Assembly (NCBI RefSeq): GCF_947502415.1
Contig: NZ_CANMZV010000017.1
Coordinates: forward strand, 36,048 to 100,047
Length of the DNA: 64,000 nucleotides
From: an uncultured Photobacterium sp.
GTDB lineage: Bacteria > Pseudomonadota > Gammaproteobacteria > Enterobacterales > Vibrionaceae
Direction of reading: 5' to 3'
Made by a program: the position numbers and the translations under genes. Positions within the stretch are counted from its first letter, which is position 1. Each line of letters starts with the position of its first letter. Shown in pieces: positions 26,420-36,366 of this stretch. Under the pieces are notes generated by a model. The model did not search any database and was not told the origin of the DNA. It saw only the letters and a list, made by a program, of their open reading frames with translations.

Positions 26420-26548
26420 TTAGCTGTTAAACATGTTTACGGTAGCTATTAATGCCAGTATGCCTGCGGCGAAATGGCCTGAGCCATTGGCTGCAACATC
26501 ACTAACAGCAGGCATAGCCACGCTAAACGAAAGAATACTTTCCAGCAT
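26420..26548 (-). CDS. Small hydrophobic protein of unknown function
   Basis: A possible 42-residue protein (MLESILSFSVAMPAVSDVAA, then NGSGHFAAGILALIATVNMFNS) with one membrane-like segment, GHFAAGILALIATVNMF. The frame is backed by the terminator directly after its stop on the minus strand. The ribosome site is weak (GGGAA seven bases before the ATG). It could be a real small membrane protein or chance; I do not recognise a family. Confidence 0.35.
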   Translation of the reverse strand: MLESILSFSVAMPAVSDVAANGSGHFAAGILALIATVNMFNS

Positions 26549-26813
26549 GGTGGTGTTCCCACAGTGTTTTGGTTGGTGTTTTGAGCGGATGCATAGAGCA
26601 GGGCGCTGCGTTATCACGCTTCAAGCCATTGGAATACTAACCGCGAAGGTTAAACGTTGTGTTCCGTTGGTATGAAAGTGAGCGTATTTTACTCGAAATT
26701 GACCAGGATGGAATTGCTTTTGCTCAAAAAACAATCACGGAGGGTGTTGTTATCAGTAAGTTATTGACTATTCTCTAGGTATTCAAGGGGTTAACAATGC
26801 TATTTGACATAGA

Positions 26814-26865
26814 AAAACCTTTTGGGGGAGTGGCAGCCCAAAAAAGGTTTTAGCGTTTGGGCTGC
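26814..26865 (-). terminator. Interleaved inverted repeats 3' of glnG
   Basis: Two perfect 10-bp stems exclude each other: AAAACCTTTT (26814-26823) with AAAAGGTTTT (26842-26851), and GCAGCCCAAA (26833-26842) with TTTGGGCTGC (26856-26865). On the minus strand the first ends in a T-run, so it can terminate the glnL-glnG transcript; the second would compete with it. The rest of 26549-26886 shows nothing else. Confidence 0.5.
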
Positions 26866-26886
26866 ACTACCGGACTTTGTTGTTGA

Positions 26887-28302
26887 TTAATCGGCGGAAA
26901 GATTGAGTTCTTTTAGCTTTCTGGTCAGGGTGTTTCGACCCCAGCCTAGCAGTCGGGCTGCTTCTTGTTTGTGGCCGTGGGTGTACTCCAGGGCGGTCTC
27001 CAGCAGGATTTTTTCAAACTCCGGTAAGGCTTCACCCAGCAGGTTCTGATTACCTTGTTGCAGTGTATCTCTGGCCCATTGTTCGAGCGCGTAGTGCCAG
27101 TGACCATTGTTGCTGTCGGCTGCGGGCCGACTTTCGTTGGTTAGCAATTCAGGTGGCAGGTCAGACGGCAGGATTTCATTACCGCTGGCCATGACGGTCA
27201 GCCAACGACAGGTATTTTCCAGTTGACGGACATTCCCCGGCCAGTTGACTTCAGTCAGGAGCTCCTCGGCTGAAGGGTGAAGGGTTTTTACTTCGACCCC
27301 GAGTTCATCTGAGGCGCGCTGGAGAAAGTGCCTGGTCAGCTGCGGGATATCTTGGCGGCGGTCTTTAAGCGCTGGCAGGTGAACCCGGATCACGTTGAGG
27401 CGGTGGAACAGGTCTTCACGGAACTCACCGTTGGTAACCAGTCGTTCCAGGTCTTGGTGGGTGGCAGCAATGATCCTGACATCGACATTGACCGGTGAGT
27501 GGCCGCCGACTCGGTAAAACTGGCCATCCGCCAGCACCCGTAGCAGGCGGGTCTGAATATCTAAAGGCATATCGCCGATTTCGTCGAGAAACAGTGTTCC
27601 GCCATTGGCTTGTTCGAAGCGCCCCTGACGGACACTGTTAGCTCCGGTAAAGGCTCCTTTCTCGTGGCCAAATAGCTCTGATTCAATCAGATCTTTGGGG
27701 ATTGCTGCCATATTAAGGGCGATGAACTCTTTATGGCTTCGTGGGCTGTGGCGGTGCAGGGCATGAGCAACCAGTTCTTTACCGGTTCCGGATTCGCCGT
27801 TGATCAGGACTGAAATCGATGAACGTGATAAGCGTCCGATTGCCCGGAAGACTTCCTGCATCGCCGGAGCCTCGCCGATAATTTCCGGTGCATCCTTTTC
27901 TGTAATCTCGGGCTGCTGTTGGCGTTTTTGTTCCTGACTGTGGGTGACAGCCCGTTCGACCAGGCTGACAGCTTCATCGATATCAAAAGGTTTGGGCAGA
28001 TACTCGAAGGCACCTTCCTGGTAGGCGTTGACGGCGGCATCCAGATCCGAGTGGGCGGTCATTATGATAACCGGGAGTGACGGATAATCCTGATGCAGTG
28101 ATTTGAGCAGGGTCAGTCCGTCGGTTCCCGGCATGCGGATATCCGAGACCAGTACGTCAGGCACATTGCGTTCCAGTGCTTCAATGACACTGTCGGCGTT
28201 GGCAAAGGTTTCACATTTTAGTCCGGCCGCGTTGAGGGTACGTTCCAGTACCCAGCGAATAGAGCTGTCATCGTCGACAACCCAAATAAGTCCTTTGCTC
28301 AT
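26887..28302 (-). CDS. glnG: Nitrogen regulator NtrC (NR-I)
   Basis: A sigma-54-dependent response regulator of 471 residues that activates nitrogen-limitation genes. The receiver domain has the acidic pair VVDDD and phosphorylated Asp54 (VLVSDIRMPG). The AAA+ domain has Walker A GESGTGKE, the sigma-54 contact loop GAFTGA, and Walker B GGTLFLDEIGD. A Fis-type helix-turn-helix closes the protein (HKQEAARLLGWGRNTLTRKLKEL). AGAGGA precedes the ATG. It follows glnL on the same strand with a 55-base gap, forming glnA...glnL-glnG as in enterics. Confidence 0.98.
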   Translation of the reverse strand: MSKGLIWVVDDDSSIRWVLERTLNAAGLKCETFANADSVIEALERNVPDVLVSDIRMPGTDGLTLLKSLHQDYPSLPVIIMTAHSDLDAAVNAYQEGAFEYLPKPFDIDEAVSLVERAVTHSQEQKRQQQPEITEKDAPEIIGEAPAMQEVFRAIGRLSRSSISVLINGESGTGKELVAHALHRHSPRSHKEFIALNMAAIPKDLIESELFGHEKGAFTGANSVRQGRFEQANGGTLFLDEIGDMPLDIQTRLLRVLADGQFYRVGGHSPVNVDVRIIAATHQDLERLVTNGEFREDLFHRLNVIRVHLPALKDRRQDIPQLTRHFLQRASDELGVEVKTLHPSAEELLTEVNWPGNVRQLENTCRWLTVMASGNEILPSDLPPELLTNESRPAADSNNGHWHYALEQWARDTLQQGNQNLLGEALPEFEKILLETALEYTHGHKQEAARLLGWGRNTLTRKLKELNLSAD

Positions 28303-28357
28303 ATCTCGTCCTCTCTGGTTATCGTGCCTTTGGTGATAGGGGTACTGATCTTTAATC

Positions 28358-29416
28358 TCATTTTATCGGTAAATAGATAGTAAATTTGGTATGGCCCGGC
28401 CAGCTGATCACTTCGATTTTCCCTTGGTGCTGATCTATCAGGTTCTGGGCGATAGACAGACCTAGCCCGGTGCCTCCTTCCCGCCCTGTAACCATCGGGT
28501 AGAACAGGGTGTCCTGTATATCTCCCGGGATCCCCGGGCCATCGTCAATGATGTCGATCTTGGCGGCGATGCGGTATCGCTTGCCGTGGATCAGGGTCTG
28601 GTGCGCGGTACGGGTTTTCAGGGTGATGTTGCCACCGCCATGTTGCTGCAGTGCTTGAGCGGCATTGCTGACGATATTCAGAATGGCCTGCTCCAGCTGT
28701 TCCGGATCCATGGTGAAATCAGGCAGGCTGGGGTCGTAGTCGCGCTGTAGTTGAATATTACTGCCACTGTCGAGGGTAACCAGTTGGCGTACTTTTTCCA
28801 AAACTACATGAATATTATCAACCTGGCGCGAGCCGGGGCGCTGTGGACCGAGCAGACGGTCGACTAGGTTACGAAGCCTGTCTGCCTGCTCGATGATCAT
28901 CTGGGTATATTCTTTATAGCTAGGGTCCGGCAGGGTTTTTTCCAGCAGTTGGGCTGCGCCCCTTAATCCGCCGAGTGGGTTTTTAATTTCATGGGCCAGG
29001 CCGCGAACCAGTTCTCTGGCTGCCTGTTGCTGGGCGTGTTGGCTCAGCTCCTGGCTGATCCGGCGCTGCTGGTCGATAGGCTTGAGTTCAAGCAGGATCA
29101 AGAGCTCTTTTTGCCATGACAGCGGGCTGGCATTGAGTTCCAGGGTATAGTGTCTGCCGTCGATAACGAAGGTCACATCGCTGTCGGCTAACCCCTGGCC
29201 ACTTTGTAAGGTTGCCTGGATAAGGCCGAGGTCCAGGGAAGAGTGCTGTAACAGTTCCGGGAAATGGGCATTGTTGAGGCGGCGTTTGCTGAACGACAGC
29301 AATTGTTCGGCGGCCGGGTTGACGTAACGTATACTCAGCCCTTCGTCGAGCAGCAGTATCGCAGTGACCAGATTGTCGAGAATTAGCGGTGTAAAAGCGG
29401 CAGTCACGGTAATCAT
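28358..29416 (-). CDS. glnL: Nitrogen sensor kinase/phosphatase NtrB (NR-II)
   Basis: Cytoplasmic histidine kinase that phosphorylates or dephosphorylates NtrC under PII control; 352 residues. A PAS domain ([20 protein letters not shown]) is followed by the H box with His142 ([20 protein letters not shown]), then N box [17 protein letters not shown] and [14 protein letters not shown]. The start is either the ATG at 29416 or the GTG at 29407; the AAGG ribosome site abuts the ATG and lies nine bases before the GTG, which would give 349 residues, the E. coli size. A perfect NtrC site lies about 42 bases upstream. Confidence 0.96.
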   Translation of the reverse strand: MITVTAAFTPLILDNLVTAILLLDEGLSIRYVNPAAEQLLSFSKRRLNNAHFPELLQHSSLDLGLIQATLQSGQGLADSDVTFVIDGRHYTLELNASPLSWQKELLILLELKPIDQQRRISQELSQHAQQQAARELVRGLAHEIKNPLGGLRGAAQLLEKTLPDPSYKEYTQMIIEQADRLRNLVDRLLGPQRPGSRQVDNIHVVLEKVRQLVTLDSGSNIQLQRDYDPSLPDFTMDPEQLEQAILNIVSNAAQALQQHGGGNITLKTRTAHQTLIHGKRYRIAAKIDIIDDGPGIPGDIQDTLFYPMVTGREGGTGLGLSIAQNLIDQHQGKIEVISWPGHTKFTIYLPIK

Positions 29417-29457
29417 CCTTGTTGGAGCCAGTTCAGTTTGGTGCAGTGAACTGACAG

Positions 29458-29474
29458 TGCACCATGTTGGTGCA
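29458..29474. promoter_or_regulatory. NtrC-binding site upstream of glnL
   Basis: TGCACCA-TGT-TGGTGCA is a perfect palindromic NtrC box. Its place just before glnL fits autoregulation of the glnL-glnG promoter by NtrC. Confidence 0.8.
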
Positions 29475-29530
29475 ATCAAGTTTAGCCTGTCTGCCTGGTA
29501 TCGTGAATGAAAATGTTTCCGAATCAGGGA

Positions 29531-30106
29531 TTACTTGGGTGTTATCACCGGTGGTTTGCGGTTAAGCAAGGAGGCCCGGTGCAGGTAGACAGTGATTATA
29601 TCGGATGATGCAATAACCTTGCCGTATTTAAGTATCTGAGCCTGAAGGGTATGGCTGCCGCGATCCACGTTATGGAGCTGCCAGTTAAGCTGGGCCTGTG
29701 GCCTGCCATAAGGTTGGCCATTAAGTAGCAGGCGGGCATTGTGGCCTTTGGTGAGTTTGCGGTTACTTACTGCTGATATCTCGATAATCCCTTCATTGTT
29801 GCGAATGGTTTGTTCGTGAAGAGGAGAGAGCAGACGGACAGTCGCTGGGGGAAGTGAGGCATCGTTTTGTTGAATAGGTGTGGCGGGGGTTTTTGTTGAT
29901 GGATTCTTGTCTTGCTGGCTGTTGGGCGCGATTGAGCTGGGGGGCGGAACGTTGATATCGACGGTGGAGGCCCCTGGCCGGGCTTGATCGGAGAAGTGTA
30001 CTACGCCGTTTTCATCTTCCCATGTATAGATGGTGGTCGCCTGAGTCGCGGTAGTCAGGCTGGTTAGGATGATAAAGAGTATGAGCGTGTAGCGAGCTGT
30101 TTTCAT
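29531..30106 (-). CDS. Secreted DUF4124 domain protein
   Basis: A 191-residue exported protein. A signal peptide (YTLILFIILTSLTTATQA) precedes the DUF4124 domain (TTIYTWEDENGVVHFSDQARPGA, about residues 24-46). A low-complexity linker rich in Pro, Ser and Gln (about 52-85) leads to an Ig-like C-terminal part (TVRLLSPLHEQTIRNNEGIIEISAV...GSHTLQAQIL). Function unknown; DUF4124 genes often sit between glnA and glnL in gamma-proteobacteria. The last residues, LLNRKPPVITPK, are basic. Confidence 0.87.
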   Translation of the reverse strand: MKTARYTLILFIILTSLTTATQATTIYTWEDENGVVHFSDQARPGASTVDINVPPPSSIAPNSQQDKNPSTKTPATPIQQNDASLPPATVRLLSPLHEQTIRNNEGIIEISAVSNRKLTKGHNARLLLNGQPYGRPQAQLNWQLHNVDRGSHTLQAQILKYGKVIASSDIITVYLHRASLLNRKPPVITPK

Positions 30107-30172
30107 GGAGCTTGATAATGGCAGGTGACGGATAGGGTAAGAGTTATCTGCTTCTGACTTGGCGACAAGAGT

Positions 30173-30200
30173 AAAAAGGCCTGCTTGTGAAGCAGGCCTA
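30173..30200 (-). terminator. glnA terminator
   Basis: On the minus strand, AGGCCTGCTT-cac-AAGCAGGCCT followed by TTTT. It separates glnA from the DUF4124 gene. Confidence 0.88.
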
Positions 30201-30231
30201 AATCTTCGCTGTTAAGTAATGTCTCTGTTAC

Positions 30232-31641
30232 TTACACTGAGTAGTACAGTTCGAACTCTAGCGGGTGCGTGGTCATATTGATCTTCTCAACATCCTGAGA
30301 TTTTAGGCCGATGTATGAATCGATGAAATCATCAGAGAACACGCCACCGGCGGTCAGGAATTCGCGGTCTTCGCTCAGTGACTGCAGGGCGCCCTGTAGC
30401 GATTCAGCAACCGTTGGAATTTCTGCCGCTTCTTCTGCCGGCAGGTCGTACAGATCTTTGTCCATTGCTTCGCCTGGGTGGATCTTGTTCTGGATACCGT
30501 CCAGACCTGCCATCAGCATGGCTGCAAATGCCAGGTATGGGTTCGCAGCCGGATCACCGAAGCGTACTTCGATACGGCGGGCTTTCGGGCTTGGTACCAC
30601 AGGAATACGGATTGACGCAGAACGGTTACGCGCTGAGTAAGCCAGCATAACCGGTGCTTCGAAACCCGGAACCAGACGCTTGTATGAGTTGGTTGATGGG
30701 TTCGCAAAAGCATTGATGGCACGGGCGTGCTTGATGATACCGCCGATGTAGTAAAGCGCGGTTTCAGACAGGCCTCCGTACTTGTCGCCGGCAAACAGGT
30801 TCTGACCGTCTTTAGCCAGTGACTGGTGTACGTGCATACCACTGCCGTTATCGCCAACGAGCGGCTTCGGCATAAATGTCGCTGTCTTGCCGAAGGCGTG
30901 CGCTACATTGTGTACGACGTATTTGTAGATTTGGATTTCATCCGCTTTGGTGGTCAGGGTGTTAAAGCGGGTGGCGATTTCGTTCTGGCCTGCAGTCGCT
31001 ACCTCGTGGTGGTGCGCTTCAACAACCAGTCCCATTTCTTCCATAATCAGACACATCGCAGAACGGATATCCTGTGATGAATCAACTGGAGCAACCGGGA
31101 AGTAACCGCCTTTAACGCCTGGGCGGTGGCCCTTGTTACCGCCTTCGATGTCGCTGCCGGTGTTCCATGCTGCTTCAACATCGTCAATCTTGAAGAAAGA
31201 ACCTGACATATCAGTCGCGAATTTCACATCATCAAACAGGAAGAACTCTGGCTCCGGGCCGATCAATACGGTATCGGCGATGCCGGTTGCACGCATGTAG
31301 TCTTCGGCACGTTTGGCGATAGAGCGTGGGTCACGATCGTAGCCTTGCATGGTCGAAGGCTCTAGGATGTCACAACGGAGATTCAGTGTGGCATCTTCGG
31401 TAAACGGGTCAAGTACCGCGCTTGATGCATCAGGCATCATTACCATGTCTGATTCGTTGATACCTTTCCAGCCAGCAACCGAAGAGCCATCGAACATCTT
31501 GCCTTCTTCGAAGAATTCAGCATCGATTTGGTGGGATGGGATAGAGATGTGCTGTTCTTTACCTTTTGTGTCGGTAAAGCGTAGGTCAACAAACTTAACT
31601 TCGTTTTCCTGGATAAGCGCTAGTACGTTTTCTACTGACAT
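30232..31641 (-). CDS. glnA: Glutamine synthetase, type I
   Basis: Makes glutamine from glutamate, ammonia and ATP; dodecameric, cytoplasmic. At 469 residues it has the enterobacterial (GSI-beta) length. Visible signatures are [21 protein letters not shown], the metal site [25 protein letters not shown], the ATP-site [17 protein letters not shown], and the adenylylated Tyr398 in [14 protein letters not shown] lies before the ATG. Expression is likely driven by a sigma-54 promoter at 31724-31740 with three upstream NtrC boxes. Confidence 0.98.
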   Translation of the reverse strand: MSVENVLALIQENEVKFVDLRFTDTKGKEQHISIPSHQIDAEFFEEGKMFDGSSVAGWKGINESDMVMMPDASSAVLDPFTEDATLNLRCDILEPSTMQGYDRDPRSIAKRAEDYMRATGIADTVLIGPEPEFFLFDDVKFATDMSGSFFKIDDVEAAWNTGSDIEGGNKGHRPGVKGGYFPVAPVDSSQDIRSAMCLIMEEMGLVVEAHHHEVATAGQNEIATRFNTLTTKADEIQIYKYVVHNVAHAFGKTATFMPKPLVGDNGSGMHVHQSLAKDGQNLFAGDKYGGLSETALYYIGGIIKHARAINAFANPSTNSYKRLVPGFEAPVMLAYSARNRSASIRIPVVPSPKARRIEVRFGDPAANPYLAFAAMLMAGLDGIQNKIHPGEAMDKDLYDLPAEEAAEIPTVAESLQGALQSLSEDREFLTAGGVFSDDFIDSYIGLKSQDVEKINMTTHPLEFELYYSV

Positions 31642-31723
31642 CTTGAGTAACCTCCGGTGTTAGGTTGGGCAACTGGCCGCAAAAAAATGTCGAACGGGTT
31701 TTTCGTTCATCTGAATATATCTT

Positions 31724-31740
31724 TGCTAAAACCGTGCCAA
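31724..31740 (-). promoter_or_regulatory. Sigma-54 promoter of glnA
   Basis: On the minus strand, TTGGCACGGTTTTAGCA has the invariant GG (-24) and GC (-12) with ten bases between them. Transcription would start near 31713, about 70 bases before the glnA start. Confidence 0.85.
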
Positions 31741-31800
31741 CTATAAAAAGCCCTAAAATCGCCCAATAACGGTGATTTGCAAGCTAAGAAAATCCATCTC

Positions 31801-31867
31801 TGCACTGTTATGGTGAATTGGTGCACCGTTATGGTGCGATTAATGGTGGTTTCACCCTTTTGGTGCG
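31801..31867 (-). promoter_or_regulatory. Three NtrC enhancer sites of glnA
   Basis: TGCACTGTTATGGTGAA (31801-31817), TGCACCGTTATGGTGCG (31822-31838) and TTCACCCTTTTGGTGCG (31851-31867) all fit TGCACCA-N3-TGGTGCA. Centres are 21 and 29 bases apart, close to whole helical turns, so NtrC dimers would line up on one face. They lie about 100-150 bases upstream of the sigma-54 start. The remaining stretch to typA (31868-32189) shows no gene. Confidence 0.82.
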
Positions 31868-32189
31868 CTTTTACTATTAGCCGAGGTTGGCATCTTGTCA
31901 ATCGGTTGGTTGCATAATAATCCGGGCAGGTTGTCGAGGCGTTTAAATCGGTGCGGGAGGTGTGGGAATTAATGCGGACTGCTGAGTGGGGTTGTGGAGT
32001 GGTTTTTTGGGGGGAGAACTGCCGGAAAACAGCTGTTGTTGCCCCGGTTAGCGGAAAGAATGAAAAAAGCTGGTGATATAAATCACATATTTCGTGGGTT
32101 TTGGCGTAAAATCTGTTAGATTATGAGCCGTTTTTTTAACCAAGTAGCCACCATCCGGTCGCTGCATGTTCTGAGTGAATGTGAAACAC

Positions 32190-34019
32190 ATGTCTAATCC
32201 ACAGATCGATAAATTAAGAAATATCGCAATTATTGCGCACGTTGACCACGGTAAAACAACGCTGGTTGACAAACTGCTTCAGCAGTCTGGCACGTTAGAG
32301 TCTCGCGGTGAAGTTGAAGAACGCGTAATGGATTCCAACGACATCGAAAAAGAGCGTGGTATTACCATTCTTGCGAAGAACACAGCGATTAACTGGAATG
32401 ATTACCGTATCAACATCGTAGATACCCCAGGACACGCCGATTTCGGTGGTGAAGTTGAGCGTATCATGTCGATGGTTGACTCTGTTCTGCTTATCGTTGA
32501 TGCCGTTGACGGCCCAATGCCACAGACTCGCTTCGTAACCCAGAAAGCATTTGCACACGGTCTGAAGCCAATCGTTGTTATCAACAAGATCGACCGTCCT
32601 GGCGCACGTCCTGATTGGGTAATGGATCAGGTATTTGACCTGTTCGACAACCTGGGTGCGACGGATGAGCAGCTGGACTTCCAAGTTGTTTACGCATCGG
32701 CTCTGAACGGCTGGGCAACCCTGGAAGAAGGCGAAACTGGCGAGAACATGGAACCTCTATTCGAAGCTATCGTTGAAAACGTTGCAGCGCCAGCTGTTGA
32801 CGTTGACGGTTCGCTGCAGATGCAGGTTTCTCAGCTAGACTACAGCTCTTACGTTGGTGTTATCGGTGTTGCGCGTGTAACTCGCGGTTCTGTTGTACCT
32901 AACCAGCAGGTAACTATTATTGGTGCTGACGGTAAGAAGCGTAACGGTAAAGTAGGTACGGTTCTAGGTTACCTGGGTCTTGAGCGTCACGAAGTTGAAA
33001 AAGCAACGGCGGGCGACATCATTGCAATCACAGGTCTGGGTGAGCTGAAAATCTCTGACACTATCTGTGACGTGAACAATGTTGAAGCACTTCCTGCGCT
33101 ATCTGTTGATGAACCAACAGTAACTATGACTTTCCAGGTAAACACTTCTCCATTCGCTGGTAAAGAAGGTAAGTTCGTGACTTCACGTAACATCCTTGAG
33201 CGTCTTGAGAAGGAACTGGTACACAACGTTGCACTACGTGTTGAAGAAACTGAAGACCCGGATAAATTCCGCGTATCAGGTCGTGGTGAGCTTCACCTGT
33301 CTATCCTGATCGAAAACATGCGTCGTGAAGGCTTCGAGCTAGCGGTATCTCGTCCAGAAGTTATCATCAAAGAAGAAGATGGTCAGCTAATGGAACCGTT
33401 TGAAACTGTGACTATCGACGTACTGGAAGAGCACCAGGGCGGTATCATGGAAAATATCGGTCTACGTAAAGGTGAGCTGACTGACATGGCACCAGATGGT
33501 AAAGGCCGTGTTCGTATGGACTTCATGATGCCTTCTCGTGGCCTGATTGGTTTCCAGACTGAGTTCATGACCCTGACTTCAGGTTCTGGTCTGCTATACC
33601 ATACGTTTGATCACTACGGCCCACACAAAGGCGGTACTATCGGTCAGCGTAACAACGGTGTTCTAATTTCGAACGCAACAGGTAAAGCCCTGACTTACGC
33701 ACTGTTTAACCTTCAGGAGCGTGGCCGTCTGTTCACTGAGCACGCGGACGAAGTTTACGAAGGTCAGATCATCGGTATTCACAACCGTTCTAACGACCTG
33801 ACAGTAAACTGTCTGAAAGGTAAGCAGCTGACTAACGTTCGTGCATCTGGTACTGATGAAGCTCAGGTTCTTTCTCCTGCAATCAAGTATACTCTTGAGC
33901 AGGCACTAGAGTTTATCGATGATGACGAGCTAGTAGAAGTAACACCTGAAAACATCCGTATCCGTAAGAAACTTCTTACTGAAAACGATCGTAAACGTGC
34001 AGGCCGTTCTGCGAAATAA
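32190..34019 (+). CDS. typA: Ribosome-associated GTPase TypA/BipA
   Basis: A translational GTPase of 609 residues that acts on the ribosome under stress and low temperature. G1 is [16 protein letters not shown]2 ERGITI, G3 [12 protein letters not shown]4 [10 protein letters not shown], and the C-terminal EF-G-like domains III and V are followed by the TypA-specific end ([41 protein letters not shown]). The start is the ATG at 32190 ([11 protein letters not shown]), as in the family; a GTG 15 bases upstream is in frame but less likely. Codon use is more biased than neighbours, as for a highly expressed gene. Confidence 0.97.
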   Translation: MSNPQIDKLRNIAIIAHVDHGKTTLVDKLLQQSGTLESRGEVEERVMDSNDIEKERGITILAKNTAINWNDYRINIVDTPGHADFGGEVERIMSMVDSVLLIVDAVDGPMPQTRFVTQKAFAHGLKPIVVINKIDRPGARPDWVMDQVFDLFDNLGATDEQLDFQVVYASALNGWATLEEGETGENMEPLFEAIVENVAAPAVDVDGSLQMQVSQLDYSSYVGVIGVARVTRGSVVPNQQVTIIGADGKKRNGKVGTVLGYLGLERHEVEKATAGDIIAITGLGELKISDTICDVNNVEALPALSVDEPTVTMTFQVNTSPFAGKEGKFVTSRNILERLEKELVHNVALRVEETEDPDKFRVSGRGELHLSILIENMRREGFELAVSRPEVIIKEEDGQLMEPFETVTIDVLEEHQGGIMENIGLRKGELTDMAPDGKGRVRMDFMMPSRGLIGFQTEFMTLTSGSGLLYHTFDHYGPHKGGTIGQRNNGVLISNATGKALTYALFNLQERGRLFTEHADEVYEGQIIGIHNRSNDLTVNCLKGKQLTNVRASGTDEAQVLSPAIKYTLEQALEFIDDDELVEVTPENIRIRKKLLTENDRKRAGRSAK

Positions 34020-34041
34020 TCGCTAACTGCTGACGTTAATC

Positions 34042-34078
34042 AATCCCCCCATCGGTGCTACCATGGGGGGATTTTTTG
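34042..34078 (+). terminator. typA terminator
   Basis: AATCCCCCCAT paired with ATGGGGGGATT around a 10-base loop, followed by T residues. Confidence 0.92.
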
Positions 34079-34091
34079 TATCTGAGGCTTG

Positions 34092-34193
34092 ATGAACGCG
34101 AAAACTGCTGAATTTCCGCGTTTTGCTGAGCAGTGTCTGGAGATGATGGCCGAGCGGACCTGTTGGATACTGACCCGCCTGGCAGACGATTAA
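34092..34193 (+). CDS. Possible 33-residue peptide
   Basis: A short frame, ATG to TAA, reading MNAKTAEFPRFAEQCLEMMA and ERTCWILTRLADD. GAGG lies four bases before the ATG. It comes right after the typA terminator and overlaps the end of the convergent DUF2959 gene by 4 bases. I do not recognise it; it may be a remnant or chance. Confidence 0.2.
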   Translation: MNAKTAEFPRFAEQCLEMMAERTCWILTRLADD

Positions 34194-34831
34194 GCTTTTT
34201 TCAGCTGGGAGATGAAGCGCTCTGATTCGGCGATGGCACTCTCCATGTCGCCAATAGCTCGTTCGATGTCGCGTTGCAGGGTGTTGAATTCTCCTTGCAG
34301 ATCACCGATAGCGGCAGCATTGAGGTTATGTTTCAGGTATAGGGTATTGTCGCGCAGGGTATTGAGCACTGGCGTCATTTTCTGCTCGGCGCGGTGCATT
34401 GCACTGAACATTCGCTGATAGGATGCTTTGGTATTGTTGAGCTTTCTTTCGCTGTCGCGCTTGAGCTTGCTGCTGGTATAAAGGGAAAGTTCGTCCTGCC
34501 ATTCGTCAAAAAGGGCATCGGCAACGTCCTCGATTGCGGCAATTCGGCTGCTGACTTTGTCGGCCGCATCGGTACTGGCTTCGTACTGGTCGTTGATGCG
34601 GTTATACATGTCTTCCAGTTCCCCGCCATCGAATTGGGTGAGGGCTTTTAGCGCTTCCAGGGCGCTGGTAAATTGTTGCTGAGCATCTTGCTGTGCTTCT
34701 GTTGCTTCTTCAACCCGGTCTACCATAATTTCACGTTTGTGGACCCCGACAGATTCCATGGCAGAGTAATAGGCGCTCTGGCACCCGGATAACAGGGTGA
34801 GGCTGAGCATCGTGACAAGCAGATAAGGCAT
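34190..34831 (-). CDS. DUF2959 lipoprotein
   Basis: A 213-residue predicted lipoprotein: a short signal peptide ends in the lipobox LLSGC with Cys17. The rest is nearly all helical with coiled-coil character (VDRVEEATEAQQDAQQQFTSALEALKALTQFDGGELEDMYNRINDQYEAS...) and belongs to DUF2959, of unknown function, probably facing the periplasm. CAGGAGC precedes the ATG. It is monocistronic and diverges from yihY. Confidence 0.88.
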   Translation of the reverse strand: MPYLLVTMLSLTLLSGCQSAYYSAMESVGVHKREIMVDRVEEATEAQQDAQQQFTSALEALKALTQFDGGELEDMYNRINDQYEASTDAADKVSSRIAAIEDVADALFDEWQDELSLYTSSKLKRDSERKLNNTKASYQRMFSAMHRAEQKMTPVLNTLRDNTLYLKHNLNAAAIGDLQGEFNTLQRDIERAIGDMESAIAESERFISQLKKA

Positions 34832-34935
34832 AACAGGCTCCTGATTAGGCTTGGTGAGATTGGGACGACGTTTGTTATCTGCCGCTTAACCAACTATTTT
34901 GACTATAAAAACAGATAAATAATTTTGTAGAGACT

Positions 34936-35883
34936 ATGGCTGATAAAAAGATTACAGGCAAGCTGAATTGGCGGCAATCGTTGTGTATTGCTGTTGCTTA
35001 CATCAAGTACTTACGCCGGCGGATTGGTCATGACCGCTTGACGGTGGCTGCGGGGTCAATGGCGTATGTCACCTTGTTGTCACTGGTACCGCTGCTGACT
35101 GTGGTGCTATCTGCATTATCAACGTTTCCGGTATTCGCCGGCCTTGGCGAGTTGCTGCAAAATTTTGTGATTGAGAATTTCGTGCCAGCGGCCGGAGAGG
35201 TCGTGAAAGAATACCTTAATGAGTTCGTGGCCAATGCCGGTAAGATGACGGCTGTCGGGATTGCGGCGTTGTTTGTGGTGGCGTTGATGTTGATTTCATC
35301 TATCGACAGGGCGCTGAATTTTATTTTTCGGGTGCATGAAAAGCGCCGGCCGATGATTTCATTTTCTATCTATTGGATGGTGCTGACGTTGGGGCCAATT
35401 CTGGTGGGTACCAGTATTGCCGTCAGCTCTTACCTCGGTTCTCTTAACCTACTCAATAGCGAGGCAGTTCACGGGTTGTTTCAGCAAACTTTGCGCGCAC
35501 TGCCCGTGCTTATGTCCAGTTGTGCCTTTCTGGGGTTGTATCTGCTGGTGCCGAATATCAAGGTACGGTTACACCACGCACTGATCGGTGCATTGTTTGC
35601 CAGTACCTTGTTTGAGCTGAGTAAGAAGGGATTTGCCCTTTATATTTCCAACTTTCCGTCTTACCAGGTGATTTACGGTGCTTTGGCGGTGATCCCTATT
35701 CTGTTTGTTTGGGTATACCTGTGTTGGTGTATCGTTCTGCTGGGGGCTGAAATTACCGCCAGCTTGGGGGAACGTGTACACTGGCAACCAAAGGTGATGT
35801 CAGAGTCTGAGCCGCAAGGTCGCCTGGACAGCCAAATTAACCAAGTAAAACATGAAACAAAGGAAAAGGAGCAAGAAGAATGA
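34936..35883 (+). CDS. yihY: YihY/BrkB-family inner-membrane protein
   Basis: A 315-residue integral membrane protein with about six helices. Family hallmarks are [25 protein letters not shown] (about residues 40-65), [31 protein letters not shown] and [31 protein letters not shown]. It was once named RNase BN in error; its true role is unknown. The C-terminal tail is hydrophilic and charged ([11 protein letters not shown]). It overlaps dtd by 4 bases (ATGA), and yihY-dtd-yiiD is a conserved set. Confidence 0.93.
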   Translation: MADKKITGKLNWRQSLCIAVAYIKYLRRRIGHDRLTVAAGSMAYVTLLSLVPLLTVVLSALSTFPVFAGLGELLQNFVIENFVPAAGEVVKEYLNEFVANAGKMTAVGIAALFVVALMLISSIDRALNFIFRVHEKRRPMISFSIYWMVLTLGPILVGTSIAVSSYLGSLNLLNSEAVHGLFQQTLRALPVLMSSCAFLGLYLLVPNIKVRLHHALIGALFASTLFELSKKGFALYISNFPSYQVIYGALAVIPILFVWVYLCWCIVLLGAEITASLGERVHWQPKVMSESEPQGRLDSQINQVKHETKEKEQEE

Positions 35884-36317
35884 TTGCGCTTATTCAGCGA
35901 GTGAGTGAAGCCAGTGTTACCGTTGAGGGTGAAGTAACAGGGACTATCGGTAAGGGCTTACTGGTGTTGCTGGGTGTCGAAAAAGGTGATGATGAAGCAA
36001 AAGCGCAACGTTTAAGGGATAAGGTGTTGGGTTACCGGGTGTTTGAAGATGATGCCGGGAAAATGAATCTGAATGTTCAGCAGGCGGGAGGTAGCGTGCT
36101 GGTCGTTTCACAGTTCACACTGGCTGCTGATACCAAAAGCGGTATGCGTCCGAGCTTTTCGGCTGGTGCGGCGCCGGCGGATGCGGAACGTCTGTATGAA
36201 TATTTTGTCGAATGTTGTAAGGCCAAAGATATCAAGACTGAAACCGGTATCTTTGCTGCCGATATGAAAGTGGCTTTGCTTAATGATGGTCCCGTGACTT
36301 TCTGGTTGCAGGTGTAA
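35880..36317 (+). CDS. dtd: D-aminoacyl-tRNA deacylase
   Basis: A 145-residue enzyme that removes D-amino acids (and glycine) wrongly attached to tRNA. The two diagnostic motifs are present: [17 protein letters not shown] (SQxT) and the GPVT motif in [11 protein letters not shown]. The length is that of the family, and the start [15 protein letters not shown] is canonical. GGAGCAAGAAGA at the end of yihY provides the ribosome site. Confidence 0.97.
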   Translation: MIALIQRVSEASVTVEGEVTGTIGKGLLVLLGVEKGDDEAKAQRLRDKVLGYRVFEDDAGKMNLNVQQAGGSVLVVSQFTLAADTKSGMRPSFSAGAAPADAERLYEYFVECCKAKDIKTETGIFAADMKVALLNDGPVTFWLQV

Positions 36318-36366
36318 GTCCACACTAACCGACCAATAGCTAGAAGAAATAGTGGAGAAGGATTTC

